From NCBI GenBank assembly GCA_020724415.1, contig DYHB01000004.1:1-63324 (forward strand): a DNA stretch of 63,324 nucleotides, given 5' to 3'. This document shows, in pieces, positions 8,448 through 17,175 of the stretch. The notes below the pieces were generated by a model that worked only from the letters and a program-made list of their open reading frames with translations, did not search any database and was not told the DNA's origin. The DNA comes from Thiobacillus sp. GTDB taxonomy: Bacteria; Pseudomonadota; Gammaproteobacteria; Burkholderiales; Thiobacillaceae. The position numbers were made by a program, and so were the translations under genes. Position 1 is the stretch's first letter. Each line of letters starts with the position of its first letter.

Positions 8448-11243
8448 TTGGCTGAGACGTTGTTGCTGGTGGATGGATCATCATACCTGTACCGGGCATT
8501 CCATGCCTTGCCGGACCTGCGCAACCGCGAGGGCTTTCCCACGGGGGCCGTGCATGGCGTCATCGCCATGCTCAAGCGCCTGCGCAAGGACATCCCGACC
8601 CGGTCCGCAGCCTTTGTGATCGACGCCAAGGGCAAAACGTTCCGGGACGACTGGTACCCGGAATACAAAGCCCATCGCCCCCCCATGCCCCCGGATCTCG
8701 CTGTCCAGATCGAGCCCATGCTGGACATCGTCCGTGCCCTGGGCTGGCCGATACTCATGGTGGAAGGCGTGGAGGCCGACGACGTCATCGGCACACTGGT
8801 GCGCCAGGCCGAGGGCGAAGGCATGGACAGCGTGGTATCCACAGGCGACAAGGATCTGGCCCAACTGGTCAGCCGGCACACCCGCTTGATCAATACCATG
8901 ACCAACGAGACCCTGGACACGGATGGTGTGGTGCGAAAATTCGGCGTCCCCCCCGAGCGCATCGTCGACTATCTGACGCTGATCGGTGACAGCGTGGACA
9001 ACGTGCCAGGCGTGGACAAGGTGGGGCCCAAGACGGCGGTGAAATGGCTGCTGGAGTACGGCACCCTGGATGACCTGGTGCTGCAGGCCGGGAACATCAA
9101 GGGCGTGGCGGGCGAGAACTTGCGCCGCGCACAGGACTGGTTGCCCATGGCACGCCGTCTTCTCACGGTCAAGACCGATGTAGCCCTGCCGGTGTCCCTG
9201 GCCGACCTGCACTGGCACGACGAAAACCCGGATAGCCTGCGCGAGCTCTATGGCCGCCTCAACTTCCGGACCTGGCTGAATGAATTGAAGTCAGGCCAGG
9301 GCGACGCGAACAGCCCGCCCGACCATGGTCATCTCCCGGCCCAGGCTGCGCACCGGCCCGTCGAACGCCACTACGAAACCCTGCTGTCAGAGTCCGACCT
9401 GGAACGCTGGCTGGCCCGCCTGGACAAAGCCGAACTGATCTGCCTGGACACCGAAACCACCAGCCTGGACCCCATGCAGGCCCGGCTGGTCGGACTCTCC
9501 TTCTCCGTCCAGCCCCCGACTGCGGTTCAAGACAGCCCCGCCCGGGATCAACTCGAGCTGGGCCTGGAGCCTCACCCGGCCAGCACTCGGGCCGAAGCGG
9601 CCTACCTGCCCTTGGCCCACCACTACCCCGGCGCACCGGGACAATTGTCCCTGGCCCATGTGATCGCCCGCCTCAAACCGCTGCTGGAGGACCCTGCGCG
9701 GCCCAAGGTGGGACAGAACCTGAAGTACGACTGGCATGTCCTGCTGAACCACGGCATCCACCTGGCGGGCGTGGCCCATGACACCCTCCTGCAGAGCTAC
9801 GTGCTGGAAGCCCACGAGCGTCATGACATGGACAGCCTGGCATCACGGCATCTGGGCGAAAGCACCATCAAGTACGAAGAAGTGTGCGGCAAGGGCGCCA
9901 GCCAGATCGGTTTCGACCAGGTGGATATCGAGCGGGCTACCGCCTATGCGGCGGAAGACGCAGACATCACCCTGCGACTGCATCAGTCCCTGCAGCCCCG
10001 GGTAGCCCGGGAGGAAGGCTTGCGGCACATCTACGAAAACATCGAGATGCCCTTGCTGCCCATCCTGGCCCGCATGGAACGGACCGGAGTCAAGTTGGAC
10101 ACGGCCCTGTTGCGCAGTCATTCCGAATACCTGGCCAAGGAAATGCTGCAGCGGGAGGCCAAGGCCCACGAAGCCGCCGGGCAGCCCTTCAATCTGAATT
10201 CCCCCAAGCAACTGGGCGAGATATTCTTCAACCAGCTCCAACTGCCCGTCATCAAGAAGACGCCCAAGGGGGCGCCCTCCACGGACGAGGAAGTTCTGGA
10301 AAAACTGGCCGAGGACTTTCCCCTGCCCAAGATCATCCTGGAGTATCGCGGCCTGGCCAAGCTCAAGTCCACCTACACCGACAAGCTGCCGGACATGGTC
10401 AACCCGGACACCGGCCGGGTACATACCACCTACAGCCAGGCCGTGGCCGTCACGGGACGCCTCTCTTCCAACGACCCCAATCTGCAGAACATCCCGGTGC
10501 GCAGCCCCGAAGGACGCAAGATACGGGAAGCCTTCATTGCCGAGCCCGGTTGCGTCATCGTCTCGGCCGACTACTCCCAGATCGAGCTGCGCATCATGGC
10601 CCACCTGTCCGGCGACGAACGGCTCTTGAAGGCCTTCGCCGAGGACGCCGACATCCACCGCGCCACGGCCGCCGAGGTGCTCGGCCTGGAGCCGGACCAA
10701 GTCCTGGCGGAACAGCGGCGCATGGCCAAGGCGGTCAACTTCGGCCTCATCTATGGCATGTCGGCCTTTGGCCTGGCGGCCCAGTTGGGCATCGACCGCA
10801 GCGCCGCCCAGAACTACATCGATCGCTATTTCGCCCGCTACCCCGGAGTCGCCGAGTACATGGCCCGCACGCGGGAAAAGGCCAAGATGGACGGCTATGT
10901 GGAAACCCTGTTCGGACGGCGCCTGTACCTGCCCGAAATCCGGGCCGGCAACCCGGCCCGCCGCCAGGCGGCCGAGCGCGCTGCCATCAATGCACCCATG
11001 CAAGGTACGGCCGCCGACCTGATCAAGCTGGCCATGATCGCCGTCCAGGGCTGGCTGGACCAGAAGCAACTCACGACCCGCCTGATCATGCAGGTCCATG
11101 ACGAGCTGGTGCTGGAGGTCCCCACGACGGAACTGGATCAGGTACGCACGGCCCTGCCCGAACTCATGTGCGGGGTTGCAGCGCTCAAGGTACCCTTGAA
11201 AGTGGAGGCAGGCATCGGCCCCAATTGGGAGGCCGCCCACTGA
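8448..11243 (+). CDS. polA: DNA polymerase I
   Basis: 931 residues with all three domains. The 5'-3' exonuclease (about 1-290) opens LLLVDGSSYLYRAFHALP. The proofreading 3'-5' exonuclease (about 310-510) is intact: LDTETTSLDP near 333, QNLKYDWHVL, and YAAEDADITLRL. The polymerase domain (about 540-931) has motif A SADYSQIELR (near 705), motif B RRMAKAVNFGLIYGM and motif C MQVHDELVLEV (near 881). Translation starts at a TTG, the only start that keeps the N-terminal motif, preceded by AAAGGG at 7 bp. It diverges from the LOG gene across a 14-bp gap. Confidence 0.97.
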   Translation: MAETLLLVDGSSYLYRAFHALPDLRNREGFPTGAVHGVIAMLKRLRKDIPTRSAAFVIDAKGKTFRDDWYPEYKAHRPPMPPDLAVQIEPMLDIVRALGWPILMVEGVEADDVIGTLVRQAEGEGMDSVVSTGDKDLAQLVSRHTRLINTMTNETLDTDGVVRKFGVPPERIVDYLTLIGDSVDNVPGVDKVGPKTAVKWLLEYGTLDDLVLQAGNIKGVAGENLRRAQDWLPMARRLLTVKTDVALPVSLADLHWHDENPDSLRELYGRLNFRTWLNELKSGQGDANSPPDHGHLPAQAAHRPVERHYETLLSESDLERWLARLDKAELICLDTETTSLDPMQARLVGLSFSVQPPTAVQDSPARDQLELGLEPHPASTRAEAAYLPLAHHYPGAPGQLSLAHVIARLKPLLEDPARPKVGQNLKYDWHVLLNHGIHLAGVAHDTLLQSYVLEAHERHDMDSLASRHLGESTIKYEEVCGKGASQIGFDQVDIERATAYAAEDADITLRLHQSLQPRVAREEGLRHIYENIEMPLLPILARMERTGVKLDTALLRSHSEYLAKEMLQREAKAHEAAGQPFNLNSPKQLGEIFFNQLQLPVIKKTPKGAPSTDEEVLEKLAEDFPLPKIILEYRGLAKLKSTYTDKLPDMVNPDTGRVHTTYSQAVAVTGRLSSNDPNLQNIPVRSPEGRKIREAFIAEPGCVIVSADYSQIELRIMAHLSGDERLLKAFAEDADIHRATAAEVLGLEPDQVLAEQRRMAKAVNFGLIYGMSAFGLAAQLGIDRSAAQNYIDRYFARYPGVAEYMARTREKAKMDGYVETLFGRRLYLPEIRAGNPARRQAAERAAINAPMQGTAADLIKLAMIAVQGWLDQKQLTTRLIMQVHDELVLEVPTTELDQVRTALPELMCGVAALKVPLKVEAGIGPNWEAAH

Positions 11244-11366
11244 ATAGCCTGAGCCGGTAGGGGCTGCTGGCACCAGCACCAAGGGGTCTGGCGCTTTCCT
11301 GGGACCCCGGTGCCCCAGGTGATATTCCTTCGAACGGGTCGACCGGCCTCAATCAGGGCCAGGCCA

Positions 11367-11828
11367 TTAGCGCTTGGGCGGCATCCAGAGCAGCGACCCC
11401 GCCATCCAGCCGACGTTGTCCACGTCATCCTCCACCTTGACCCAACCACCCCGTTCTTCCAGGACCTTGAAGGAATAGTATTTCTCCACGCTGCCCAAGT
11501 CGCTCAGGCTGTAGCGGGTCCCGGGGCCCGTTCGCACGTTGGCCTTGGGCTTTTTCACGACGGCGCAACGCAGGCTCTTGGACACCAGGTTGCCATGAAT
11601 CCAATGCTGGTCGCCGTCCACATCGGCCACCTTGTACCAGTCGCCCTGACGAGACAGTTCCCTGAAGGGCATGTAGGCATAGACCTCCCAGCTCTTTTCA
11701 TACTGGGTGCCTGGCCCCTGACGAAGATTGGCCTCCGAGACTTTCACGCACAGGGCGCTGGCCGGCGCTGAAATCAACATCAACCCTGCCAACAGGCTGG
11801 TGGATAGTAGTGCGGTTTTCATGGTCAT
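11367..11828 (-). CDS. Secreted tandem bacterial SH3 domain protein
   Basis: 153 residues. The ATG at 11828 is chosen because AGGAG lies 7 bp upstream; ATGs at 11834 and 11822 are in frame. A signal peptide (MTMKTALLSTSLLAGLMLISAPASA) precedes two bacterial SH3 repeats: the first with VSEANLRQGPGTQYEKSWEVY, the second with KANVRTGPGTRYSLSDLG. Each carries the NxRxGPGTxY motif. Such proteins usually bind cell-wall peptide or act as periplasmic adaptors. A terminator-like hairpin lies in the leader (11850-11874). Confidence 0.82.
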   Translation of the reverse strand: MTMKTALLSTSLLAGLMLISAPASALCVKVSEANLRQGPGTQYEKSWEVYAYMPFRELSRQGDWYKVADVDGDQHWIHGNLVSKSLRCAVVKKPKANVRTGPGTRYSLSDLGSVEKYYSFKVLEERGGWVKVEDDVDNVGWMAGSLLWMPPKR

Positions 11829-11849
11829 CGACATACTCCTGGAGTGGAT

Positions 11850-11874
11850 AAAAAAACAAACCCCCGTTCCGGGG
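11850..11874 (-). terminator. Hairpin plus U-tract between aldolase gene and SH3 gene (terminator or leader attenuator)
   Basis: On the minus strand a CCCCG/CGGGG stem with a 3-base loop (11862-11874) is followed by GTTTGTTTTTTT (11850-11861). It could end the aldolase transcript from 11986. Its U-tract stops only about 16-22 bp before the SH3 start codon and Shine-Dalgarno, so any SH3 promoter has to lie upstream of it and read through it. Confidence 0.6.
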
Positions 11875-11985
11875 ACGTCGTCCTGGGCAGCCCGCGCTGG
11901 CGTGGCAGCGGCATCACCCCATTAAAGGGAAACGATGCGGTTCCATAAAGTTCCCCCGGGGCAGGACAGGCACGGGCCAACCCCA

Positions 11986-12627
11986 TCATCTGCTGGCGCC
12001 ATAGTCTTTAAAACGTTCCAGGACCTCGTCCATCTCCCCTTCGGACAGCAGGACCGGAGATCCCATCAGACTGGCCCGCCAATATTGCTCGCACAATGTT
12101 TCGACCTCCACGGCCAAGGCAAAAGCCTGGTCCAGATCGACGCCTACAGCCACCTGGCCATGATTGGCCATGAGGCATGCCCTGCGCCCAACCAGGGCCT
12201 CAAGCACCCGGTCCGAAAGAGCCTGGGTGCCGAAGGTGGCATAGCCGGCGCAACGGATGTCCCGACCGCCGGCTACCGCCACCATGTAGTTGAAGGCCGG
12301 CAGACCCAGGCGCAGACAGGCCAGGGAAACGGCAAAGGGCGAGTGGACATGGATGACGGCATTGACCTCCGGCCGGGCAGCATAGATGTCGCGATGGATG
12401 CGCCATTCGGAAGACGGCGGCCTGGGCCCGGGCTGGGCCTGACCCGCCAGGTCCATGGCGACGATCTGATCTGCCGACACCCCGGCACTTGGGACACCGG
12501 ACGGCGTAATCAGGAATCCCTCCGCCGTCCGTGCGCTGACATTGCCCGAGCTGCCGCGATTCAGTCCCTCGGCCACGGTACGGGCCGATATGCGGGCAAT
12601 ATGGTCGTGCAGGGAAGAGGACGGCAT
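11986..12627 (-). CDS. Class II aldolase/adducin family protein (fuculose-phosphate aldolase-like)
   Basis: 213 residues. The fold markers of class II aldolases are present: RGSSGNVSAR near residue 25 (phosphate-binding loop), ITPSG, SSEWRIHRDIYAARP (catalytic Glu), the zinc-ligand pair in VNAVIHVHSPFAVSLA, and a third His in LMANHGQVAVG. The likely reaction is reversible cleavage of a phosphorylated or related hydroxy-aldehyde. The substrate cannot be told from sequence; fuculose-1-phosphate, ribulose-5-phosphate and methylthioribulose-phosphate enzymes share this pattern. It diverges from nadA with about 105 bp between starts. Confidence 0.85.
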   Translation of the reverse strand: MPSSSLHDHIARISARTVAEGLNRGSSGNVSARTAEGFLITPSGVPSAGVSADQIVAMDLAGQAQPGPRPPSSEWRIHRDIYAARPEVNAVIHVHSPFAVSLACLRLGLPAFNYMVAVAGGRDIRCAGYATFGTQALSDRVLEALVGRRACLMANHGQVAVGVDLDQAFALAVEVETLCEQYWRASLMGSPVLLSEGEMDEVLERFKDYGASR

Positions 12628-12673
12628 GGCATCAAAGTATGGGGTGACTTTTTTACACTAAAGGGACTCGGCC

Positions 12674-12702
12674 TTGACATCAAGGTGGCGGGTCCCTAAA
12701 AC
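12674..12702 (+). promoter_or_regulatory. Sigma70-type promoter for nadA
   Basis: A perfect -35 TTGACA (12674-12679) is followed after 17 bp by TAAAAC (12697-12702). Transcription would begin near 12709, about 25 bp before the NadA ATG at 12734. This argues against translating from in-frame codons further upstream. Confidence 0.5.
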
Positions 12703-12733
12703 AGGTCCATTCCGACGACGCCTTCGAATCATC

Positions 12734-13810
12734 ATGCCCCAAGAGTTTGCCCTGAGCGCACCGACCGCACATCCCATCCACCACGTGCCTCCCGTGATCG
12801 AGGAGATACTGTCGACCGCTGAACGCACCGAGCTGAAAACCCGAATAAAGCAGTTGATGAAGGAACAGGATGCCGTGCTGCTGGCCCACTACTACACCTC
12901 CGGAGACCTCCAGGATCTGGCCATGGAAACAGGCGGTTGCGTGTCGGACTCCCTGGAAATGGCCCGCTTCGGCCATGCCTCCGGGGCCAAGACCCTGCTC
13001 GTCGCAGGCGTGCGCTTCATGGGCGAGACGGCCAAGATATTGAACCCGGAAAAACGGGTCCTGATGCCGGACCTGGGCGCGGAATGTTCCCTGGATCTGT
13101 CCTGCCCTGCGGATGATTTCGCCGCCTTCTGCGACCAGCACCCAGACCGAACGGTGGTGGTCTATGCCAACACCTCCGCCGCCGTCAAAGCCAGGGCCGA
13201 CTGGATGGTCACCTCCAGCATCGCCGTGAAGGTGGTGCGTCATCTCCATGACCTGGGCCAGAAAGTCCTCTGGGCGCCGGACCGCTTCCTGGGCGACTAT
13301 GTCCAGCGGGAAACCGGAGCCGACATGCTGATGTGGCAGGGCTCCTGCGTGGTCCATGAGAAATTCAAGGCGGACGGCATCCGGGAGTTGAAGGCGGAAC
13401 ACCCGGAGGCGGCCGTGCTGGTACACCCCGAGTCCCCCCGGGACGTGATCGCACTGGCGGATGTGGTGGGCTCCACCACCCAGCTGATCAAGTCCGTGGC
13501 CGACCTGGCCAACCCGAGCTTCATCGTCGCCACGGACAATGGCATTTTCCACAAGATGCGGGAGGTGGCCCCCGGAAAAACGCTTATCGAGGCGCCCAGT
13601 GGCGGCAGGGGGGCCACCTGCGTGTCCTGCGCCCATTGCCCCTGGATGGCCATGAACGGGCTGCGCAAGTTATTGACGGTGCTGGAAACGGGGACCAACG
13701 AAATCCATGCCCCCCTGGAAACCTGTCTCCAGGCCCGCGTTTGCATCACCCGCATGCTGGACTTTGCGGCCGCCACCCATACCCTGGTGCGAGGCCAGGG
13801 AGCCGACTGA
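12734..13810 (+). CDS. nadA: Quinolinate synthase A
   Basis: 358 residues. NadA condenses iminoaspartate with dihydroxyacetone phosphate to quinolinate in NAD synthesis and carries a [4Fe-4S] cluster. Family landmarks: [15 protein letters not shown] with the Tyr/His-rich substrate loop, [16 protein letters not shown], the cluster region [25 protein letters not shown], and the C-terminal [15 protein letters not shown] near residue 295. The ATG at 12734 lies 32 bp after the predicted promoter -10. nadB and nadC are not nearby. Confidence 0.96.
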   Translation: MPQEFALSAPTAHPIHHVPPVIEEILSTAERTELKTRIKQLMKEQDAVLLAHYYTSGDLQDLAMETGGCVSDSLEMARFGHASGAKTLLVAGVRFMGETAKILNPEKRVLMPDLGAECSLDLSCPADDFAAFCDQHPDRTVVVYANTSAAVKARADWMVTSSIAVKVVRHLHDLGQKVLWAPDRFLGDYVQRETGADMLMWQGSCVVHEKFKADGIRELKAEHPEAAVLVHPESPRDVIALADVVGSTTQLIKSVADLANPSFIVATDNGIFHKMREVAPGKTLIEAPSGGRGATCVSCAHCPWMAMNGLRKLLTVLETGTNEIHAPLETCLQARVCITRMLDFAAATHTLVRGQGAD

Positions 13811-13936
13811 GCATGGCCATTTGACATGGCCCCCCGGCTCCTTTGAAATCAAGGGTATACTGGCGGCAACAACATCGCCCATGCGGCCATACGCCTGCAA
13901 ATGGCGCTTCACATAACCTCGGGTAGGAGATACATC

Positions 13937-14356
13937 ATGAGCATGATGCAGGAATTCAAAGAGTTTGCCATGCGTGGCAATGTGGTGGATTTGGCCATCG
14001 GCGTGATCATCGGCGGTGCCTTCGGGAAGATCGTCGACTCGCTGGTCAAGGATGTCATCATGCCAGTGGTTGGCAAGGCCCTCGGCGGCGTCGACTTCAA
14101 GCAGCTCTACATCAACCTGGGCGACCAGGTCTTCGAAACCCTGGATGCCGCCGAGAAGGCGGGCGCACCCTTGATCAAATATGGGGCCTTCATCAACACC
14201 ATCGTCGACTTCATCATTGTGGCCTTTGTCATCTTCATGGTCATCAAGGCCATGAACAAGATGAAGCGCCAGCAGGAGGCCGCACCCCCCGCGCCCGCCG
14301 AGCCCTCTGAAGATGTACTGCTCCTGCGCGAAATACGCGACAGCCTGAAGCGATAA
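13937..14356 (+). CDS. mscL: Large-conductance mechanosensitive channel MscL
   Basis: 139 residues, the usual length. MscL is a pentameric inner-membrane safety valve that opens under osmotic downshock. The start [40 protein letters not shown] has the conserved amphipathic N-terminal helix and first transmembrane segment. The periplasmic loop follows, then TM2 ([19 protein letters not shown]) and the C-terminal charged helix ([14 protein letters not shown]). The ATG follows TAGGAGATACATC. A TATACT hexamer at 13856-13861 may be the -10. It is followed after 17 bp by the OmpA-family gene. Confidence 0.97.
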   Translation: MSMMQEFKEFAMRGNVVDLAIGVIIGGAFGKIVDSLVKDVIMPVVGKALGGVDFKQLYINLGDQVFETLDAAEKAGAPLIKYGAFINTIVDFIIVAFVIFMVIKAMNKMKRQQEAAPPAPAEPSEDVLLLREIRDSLKR

Positions 14357-14373
14357 TCACAGGGAGGCGAACC

Positions 14374-15705
14374 ATGGCGGGCATCAACACAAAATCCATC
14401 ATCCTCATGGGTCTTGCGGCCATGGGTGCCAGCACCCCGGCCCTGGCTGACCCTGGCGTGTATCTGGCGCCCATGCTGGGCTATCTGAACCCGGACAACA
14501 AACTGAGCAGAACCAATGATGTCTGGGGCGGGCGCCTGGCCCTGGGCAGTGTCCTGTCCGACCGCTGGAACCTGGAAGTGGGCCTGGCCAGCCATGAAGT
14601 GGGACTGCCTGGGGGTGGCCATGTCAACCAGAAGGGCTTCGGCATGGATGGCCTGTACTTTTTCAGCCGCGATCCGGCCTTCGCCCCCTTCGGGCTCCTG
14701 GGGCTCGGCTACATGCGCTCTGATTCGCCCGGTGACCGGGACAACGCCGTGACAGCCAACCTTGGACTCGGCTTTCTCAAGCAGATCAACGACCGCATGG
14801 ATTTTCGAGCCGACCTGCGCTACCGCCTGGTGGATACCGACCTGATCCAGGTAGGCACCCATCGGCTGGATGACTGGCTGATCCATCTTGGCCTCCACGT
14901 CAACCTGGGCAAGCCCGCGGCCCCAGCCATCCTCGCCAGCGGGGCAGCACCAGTGGCCGAGTCCGTACCCACCACCCCAATCCCGCCTGCCCCACCCAGT
15001 GACAGCGACGGGGACGGTGTGATTGACAGCATCGACCAATGTCCGGCCACACCCCCGGGGCGGACCGTGGATGCCCGGGGCTGTGAATTCGACAGCGACC
15101 GGGATGGCATCGTGGATGGGCTGGACCAGTGCCCCGGCACCCCGGCAGACCGCCAGGTGGATGCCAAGGGTTGCGAACCCGACAGCGACGGCGACACCGT
15201 GGTGGATGCCCTGGACCAGTGCCCCAACACCCCGACAGGCCGCCAGGTGGATGCCAAGGGTTGCGAACCCGACAGCGACGGCGACGCCGTGGTGGATGCC
15301 CTGGACCAGTGCCCCGACACGCCCAAGGGCGACACAGTGGACGAGAAGGGCTGCACCATCGCCAGCAGCATCGTGCTGAAGGGCGTGACCTTCGAGAGTG
15401 ACAAGGCCACCCTGCGCCCTGAATCCGCTAGGGTACTCGACGAGGCGGCCGAGGCCATCCAGCGCTATCCCCATCTTTCCGTGGAAGTGGTGGGACATAC
15501 CGACAGCACCGGGGGCGACGCCCATAACCAGGCACTCTCGGAGCAACGTGCCCAGGCCGTGTGCGACTACTTCATACAGAAAGGCATCGAGGCCCAGCGC
15601 CTGAAGGCCACCGGCTACGGCGCCTCCAAACCGGTGGCGGACAACAAGGACCGCCAGGGCCGCGAGGAAAACCGCCGGGTGGAATTACTGCTCAAGCCTC
15701 AATGA
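14374..15705 (+). CDS. OmpA family outer-membrane protein with thrombospondin type 3-like repeats
   Basis: 443 residues. A signal peptide (MAGINTKSIILMGLAAMGASTPALA) is followed by a beta-barrel region (about 25-190) of alternating strands such as WNLEVGLASHEVGL. Residues about 205-330 hold four 30-residue calcium-type repeats of the form DSDGDGVxDxxDQCPxTPxGRxVDxxGC. The C-terminal OmpA/MotB domain (about 335-443) binds peptidoglycan: FESDKATLRPESARVLDEAA, VVGHTDSTG, ATGYGASKPVADN and NRRVELLL. It probably anchors the outer membrane to the wall. A strong terminator lies just downstream at 15728-15753. Confidence 0.92.
   Translation: MAGINTKSIILMGLAAMGASTPALADPGVYLAPMLGYLNPDNKLSRTNDVWGGRLALGSVLSDRWNLEVGLASHEVGLPGGGHVNQKGFGMDGLYFFSRDPAFAPFGLLGLGYMRSDSPGDRDNAVTANLGLGFLKQINDRMDFRADLRYRLVDTDLIQVGTHRLDDWLIHLGLHVNLGKPAAPAILASGAAPVAESVPTTPIPPAPPSDSDGDGVIDSIDQCPATPPGRTVDARGCEFDSDRDGIVDGLDQCPGTPADRQVDAKGCEPDSDGDTVVDALDQCPNTPTGRQVDAKGCEPDSDGDAVVDALDQCPDTPKGDTVDEKGCTIASSIVLKGVTFESDKATLRPESARVLDEAAEAIQRYPHLSVEVVGHTDSTGGDAHNQALSEQRAQAVCDYFIQKGIEAQRLKATGYGASKPVADNKDRQGREENRRVELLLKPQ
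15001..15360 (+). repeat. Four tandem 90-bp in-frame repeats (calcium-type repeats of the OmpA-family gene)
   Basis: Units begin at 15001, 15091, 15181 and 15271, each opening GACAGCGAC. Units 2 to 4 share long identical stretches, for example the 27-bp block starting at 15154 and again at 15244. Each unit encodes 30 residues with an Asp-rich loop and two Cys. Confidence 0.95.
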
Positions 15706-15727
15706 TCCTGCGCCACAGCGCAACTTC

Positions 15728-15753
15728 AGGCCGCCTTGAGGCGGCCTTTTTTT
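15728..15753 (+). terminator. Rho-independent terminator after the OmpA-family gene
   Basis: Perfect 8-bp stem AGGCCGCC (15728-15735) / GGCGGCCT (15740-15747), TTGA loop, then six further Ts. Confidence 0.92.
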
Positions 15754-15777
15754 CAGCTTTGTAAGCATTGCAAGGCC

Positions 15778-17136
15778 ATGCCTCCAGCCACCATTGCCGC
15801 CAGCCGAATGCCCCTGGGCCACGCCCTGCTGTTGCTCGCATTGACCACCCTGGCCTACCGGAACGTCGGCCAGGCCGGCTTCCAGTTCGACGACTTCAAT
15901 GTCATCGTCCTCAACCCGGCGGTGCACAGCCTGCACGCCTGGTGGGACTCCATGCCCGGCATCCGTCCGCTGCTCAAGTTGGGCTACAGCCTGAATTGGA
16001 TCGGGTCGGAACAGGCGTCGGGCTTTCACTGGACCAATCTGGCCATCCACCTGGGCAACAGCCTGCTGGCCTATCTACTCATGTTTCACTGGGCCCGGCT
16101 CACCCTGCCCGACGCTCGGCGGACGGGCCGAATTGCCCTGCTGGGCAGCTTGCTGTTTGCCTTGCACCCTGCCAATACCGAAGTGGTCACCTATGTCTCC
16201 GGGCGCTCGGTAGGCCAGATGAGTCTGTTTTATCTGGCCGGCCTGGTGGGTTTTCTGTCCTGGCGCGACGGATATGGTCGCGGCCGGTTGTGGTTTTTCA
16301 CCCTGAGCGCATTTCTCCTGGCCCTGGCCAGCAAGGAGATCGCCTGGACGTTTCCCCTGGCCCTGGCCCTGATGATGTGGCTGGCCCGGGAGCCCGCGCT
16401 GAAGGCCACATGGCCGGCCTGGCTGGCCGGCCTGGCCGGACTGGCGGTCATTTTCTCTTTGGATCGCTACCGCAGCCTGGTGCAGACCAGCCTGGAAACC
16501 CGCAGCATCCTGGAAAACCTGTGGACTCAGGTGGAAGGCATCCATTACCTGATCACACGTCCCCTGCTGGGGTTGCACAACAACATCGACCCGGACCTGC
16601 CGGTGCGGCTGGCCTATGCGCCCGACCTAGCCTGGAAGCTGGCTCTTCCGGCAGTCCTGCTCCTGGTGGCCCTGAGCCAGATCCGGCGCCGGCCCTGGCT
16701 GTCCCTGGGGATTGCCTGGTTCTTCCTGCACCTGCTGCCCACCAATTCCCTGCTGGCCCGGCTGGACGTGGCCAACGACCGGCAACTGTACCTGGCCCTG
16801 CTGGGTCCGGCGTTCATCCTTGCGGTGCTGCTACAGCGGTTATGGGGCGTGGCCCGGGTGCCCGCGATCCTGGCGCTTGTACTGATCCTGGCCGCCCACA
16901 CCCATGCCCGGAACGACGACTACCGGGATGAAATCAGTCTCTGGCAGGCCACCACCCGGGACTCCCCGGACAAGGCACGGGCCTGGAACAACCTGGGCTA
17001 TGCCCATCAGGAAGCCGGTCAGTGGGACGCGGCGGAGACCGCCTACCTCCGGGCCCTGGACCTGGACCCGGGCTACGAGCGGGCCCAGGCCAACCTGGAC
17101 GAGGTGCGCCGCCGCAGGGCCCAGGCGCCCCTCTGA
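15778..17136 (+). CDS. GT-C type membrane glycosyltransferase-like protein with C-terminal TPR
   Basis: 452 residues from ATG 15778, the first start after the preceding terminator; an ATG at 15808 is also plausible. About ten hydrophobic segments span residues 20-390. An early luminal/periplasmic loop has FQFDDFNVIV, the acidic DD pair typical of GT-C enzymes that use lipid-linked sugars. A second conserved loop reads LFALHPANTEVVTYVSGRS. The C-terminal 60 residues form one TPR (ARAWNNLGYAHQEAGQWDAAETAYLRALDLDP). The order resembles TMTC/O-mannosyltransferase-like proteins. Substrate unknown. Confidence 0.78.
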   Translation: MPPATIAASRMPLGHALLLLALTTLAYRNVGQAGFQFDDFNVIVLNPAVHSLHAWWDSMPGIRPLLKLGYSLNWIGSEQASGFHWTNLAIHLGNSLLAYLLMFHWARLTLPDARRTGRIALLGSLLFALHPANTEVVTYVSGRSVGQMSLFYLAGLVGFLSWRDGYGRGRLWFFTLSAFLLALASKEIAWTFPLALALMMWLAREPALKATWPAWLAGLAGLAVIFSLDRYRSLVQTSLETRSILENLWTQVEGIHYLITRPLLGLHNNIDPDLPVRLAYAPDLAWKLALPAVLLLVALSQIRRRPWLSLGIAWFFLHLLPTNSLLARLDVANDRQLYLALLGPAFILAVLLQRLWGVARVPAILALVLILAAHTHARNDDYRDEISLWQATTRDSPDKARAWNNLGYAHQEAGQWDAAETAYLRALDLDPGYERAQANLDEVRRRRAQAPL

Positions 17137-17175
17137 GCATGCCCTCGGAGGCATCCGGGCATCCGGATGAAGGGG

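Noticed and set aside
15001-15360. CRISPR-like regular repeats
   Set aside because: The units are 90 bp, contiguous without spacers, in frame, and encode calcium-type repeats.
14107-15546. A 479-codon minus-strand open frame over mscL and the OmpA-family gene
   Set aside because: Shadow frame: it mirrors the 90-bp repeats and has no start signal or family resemblance.
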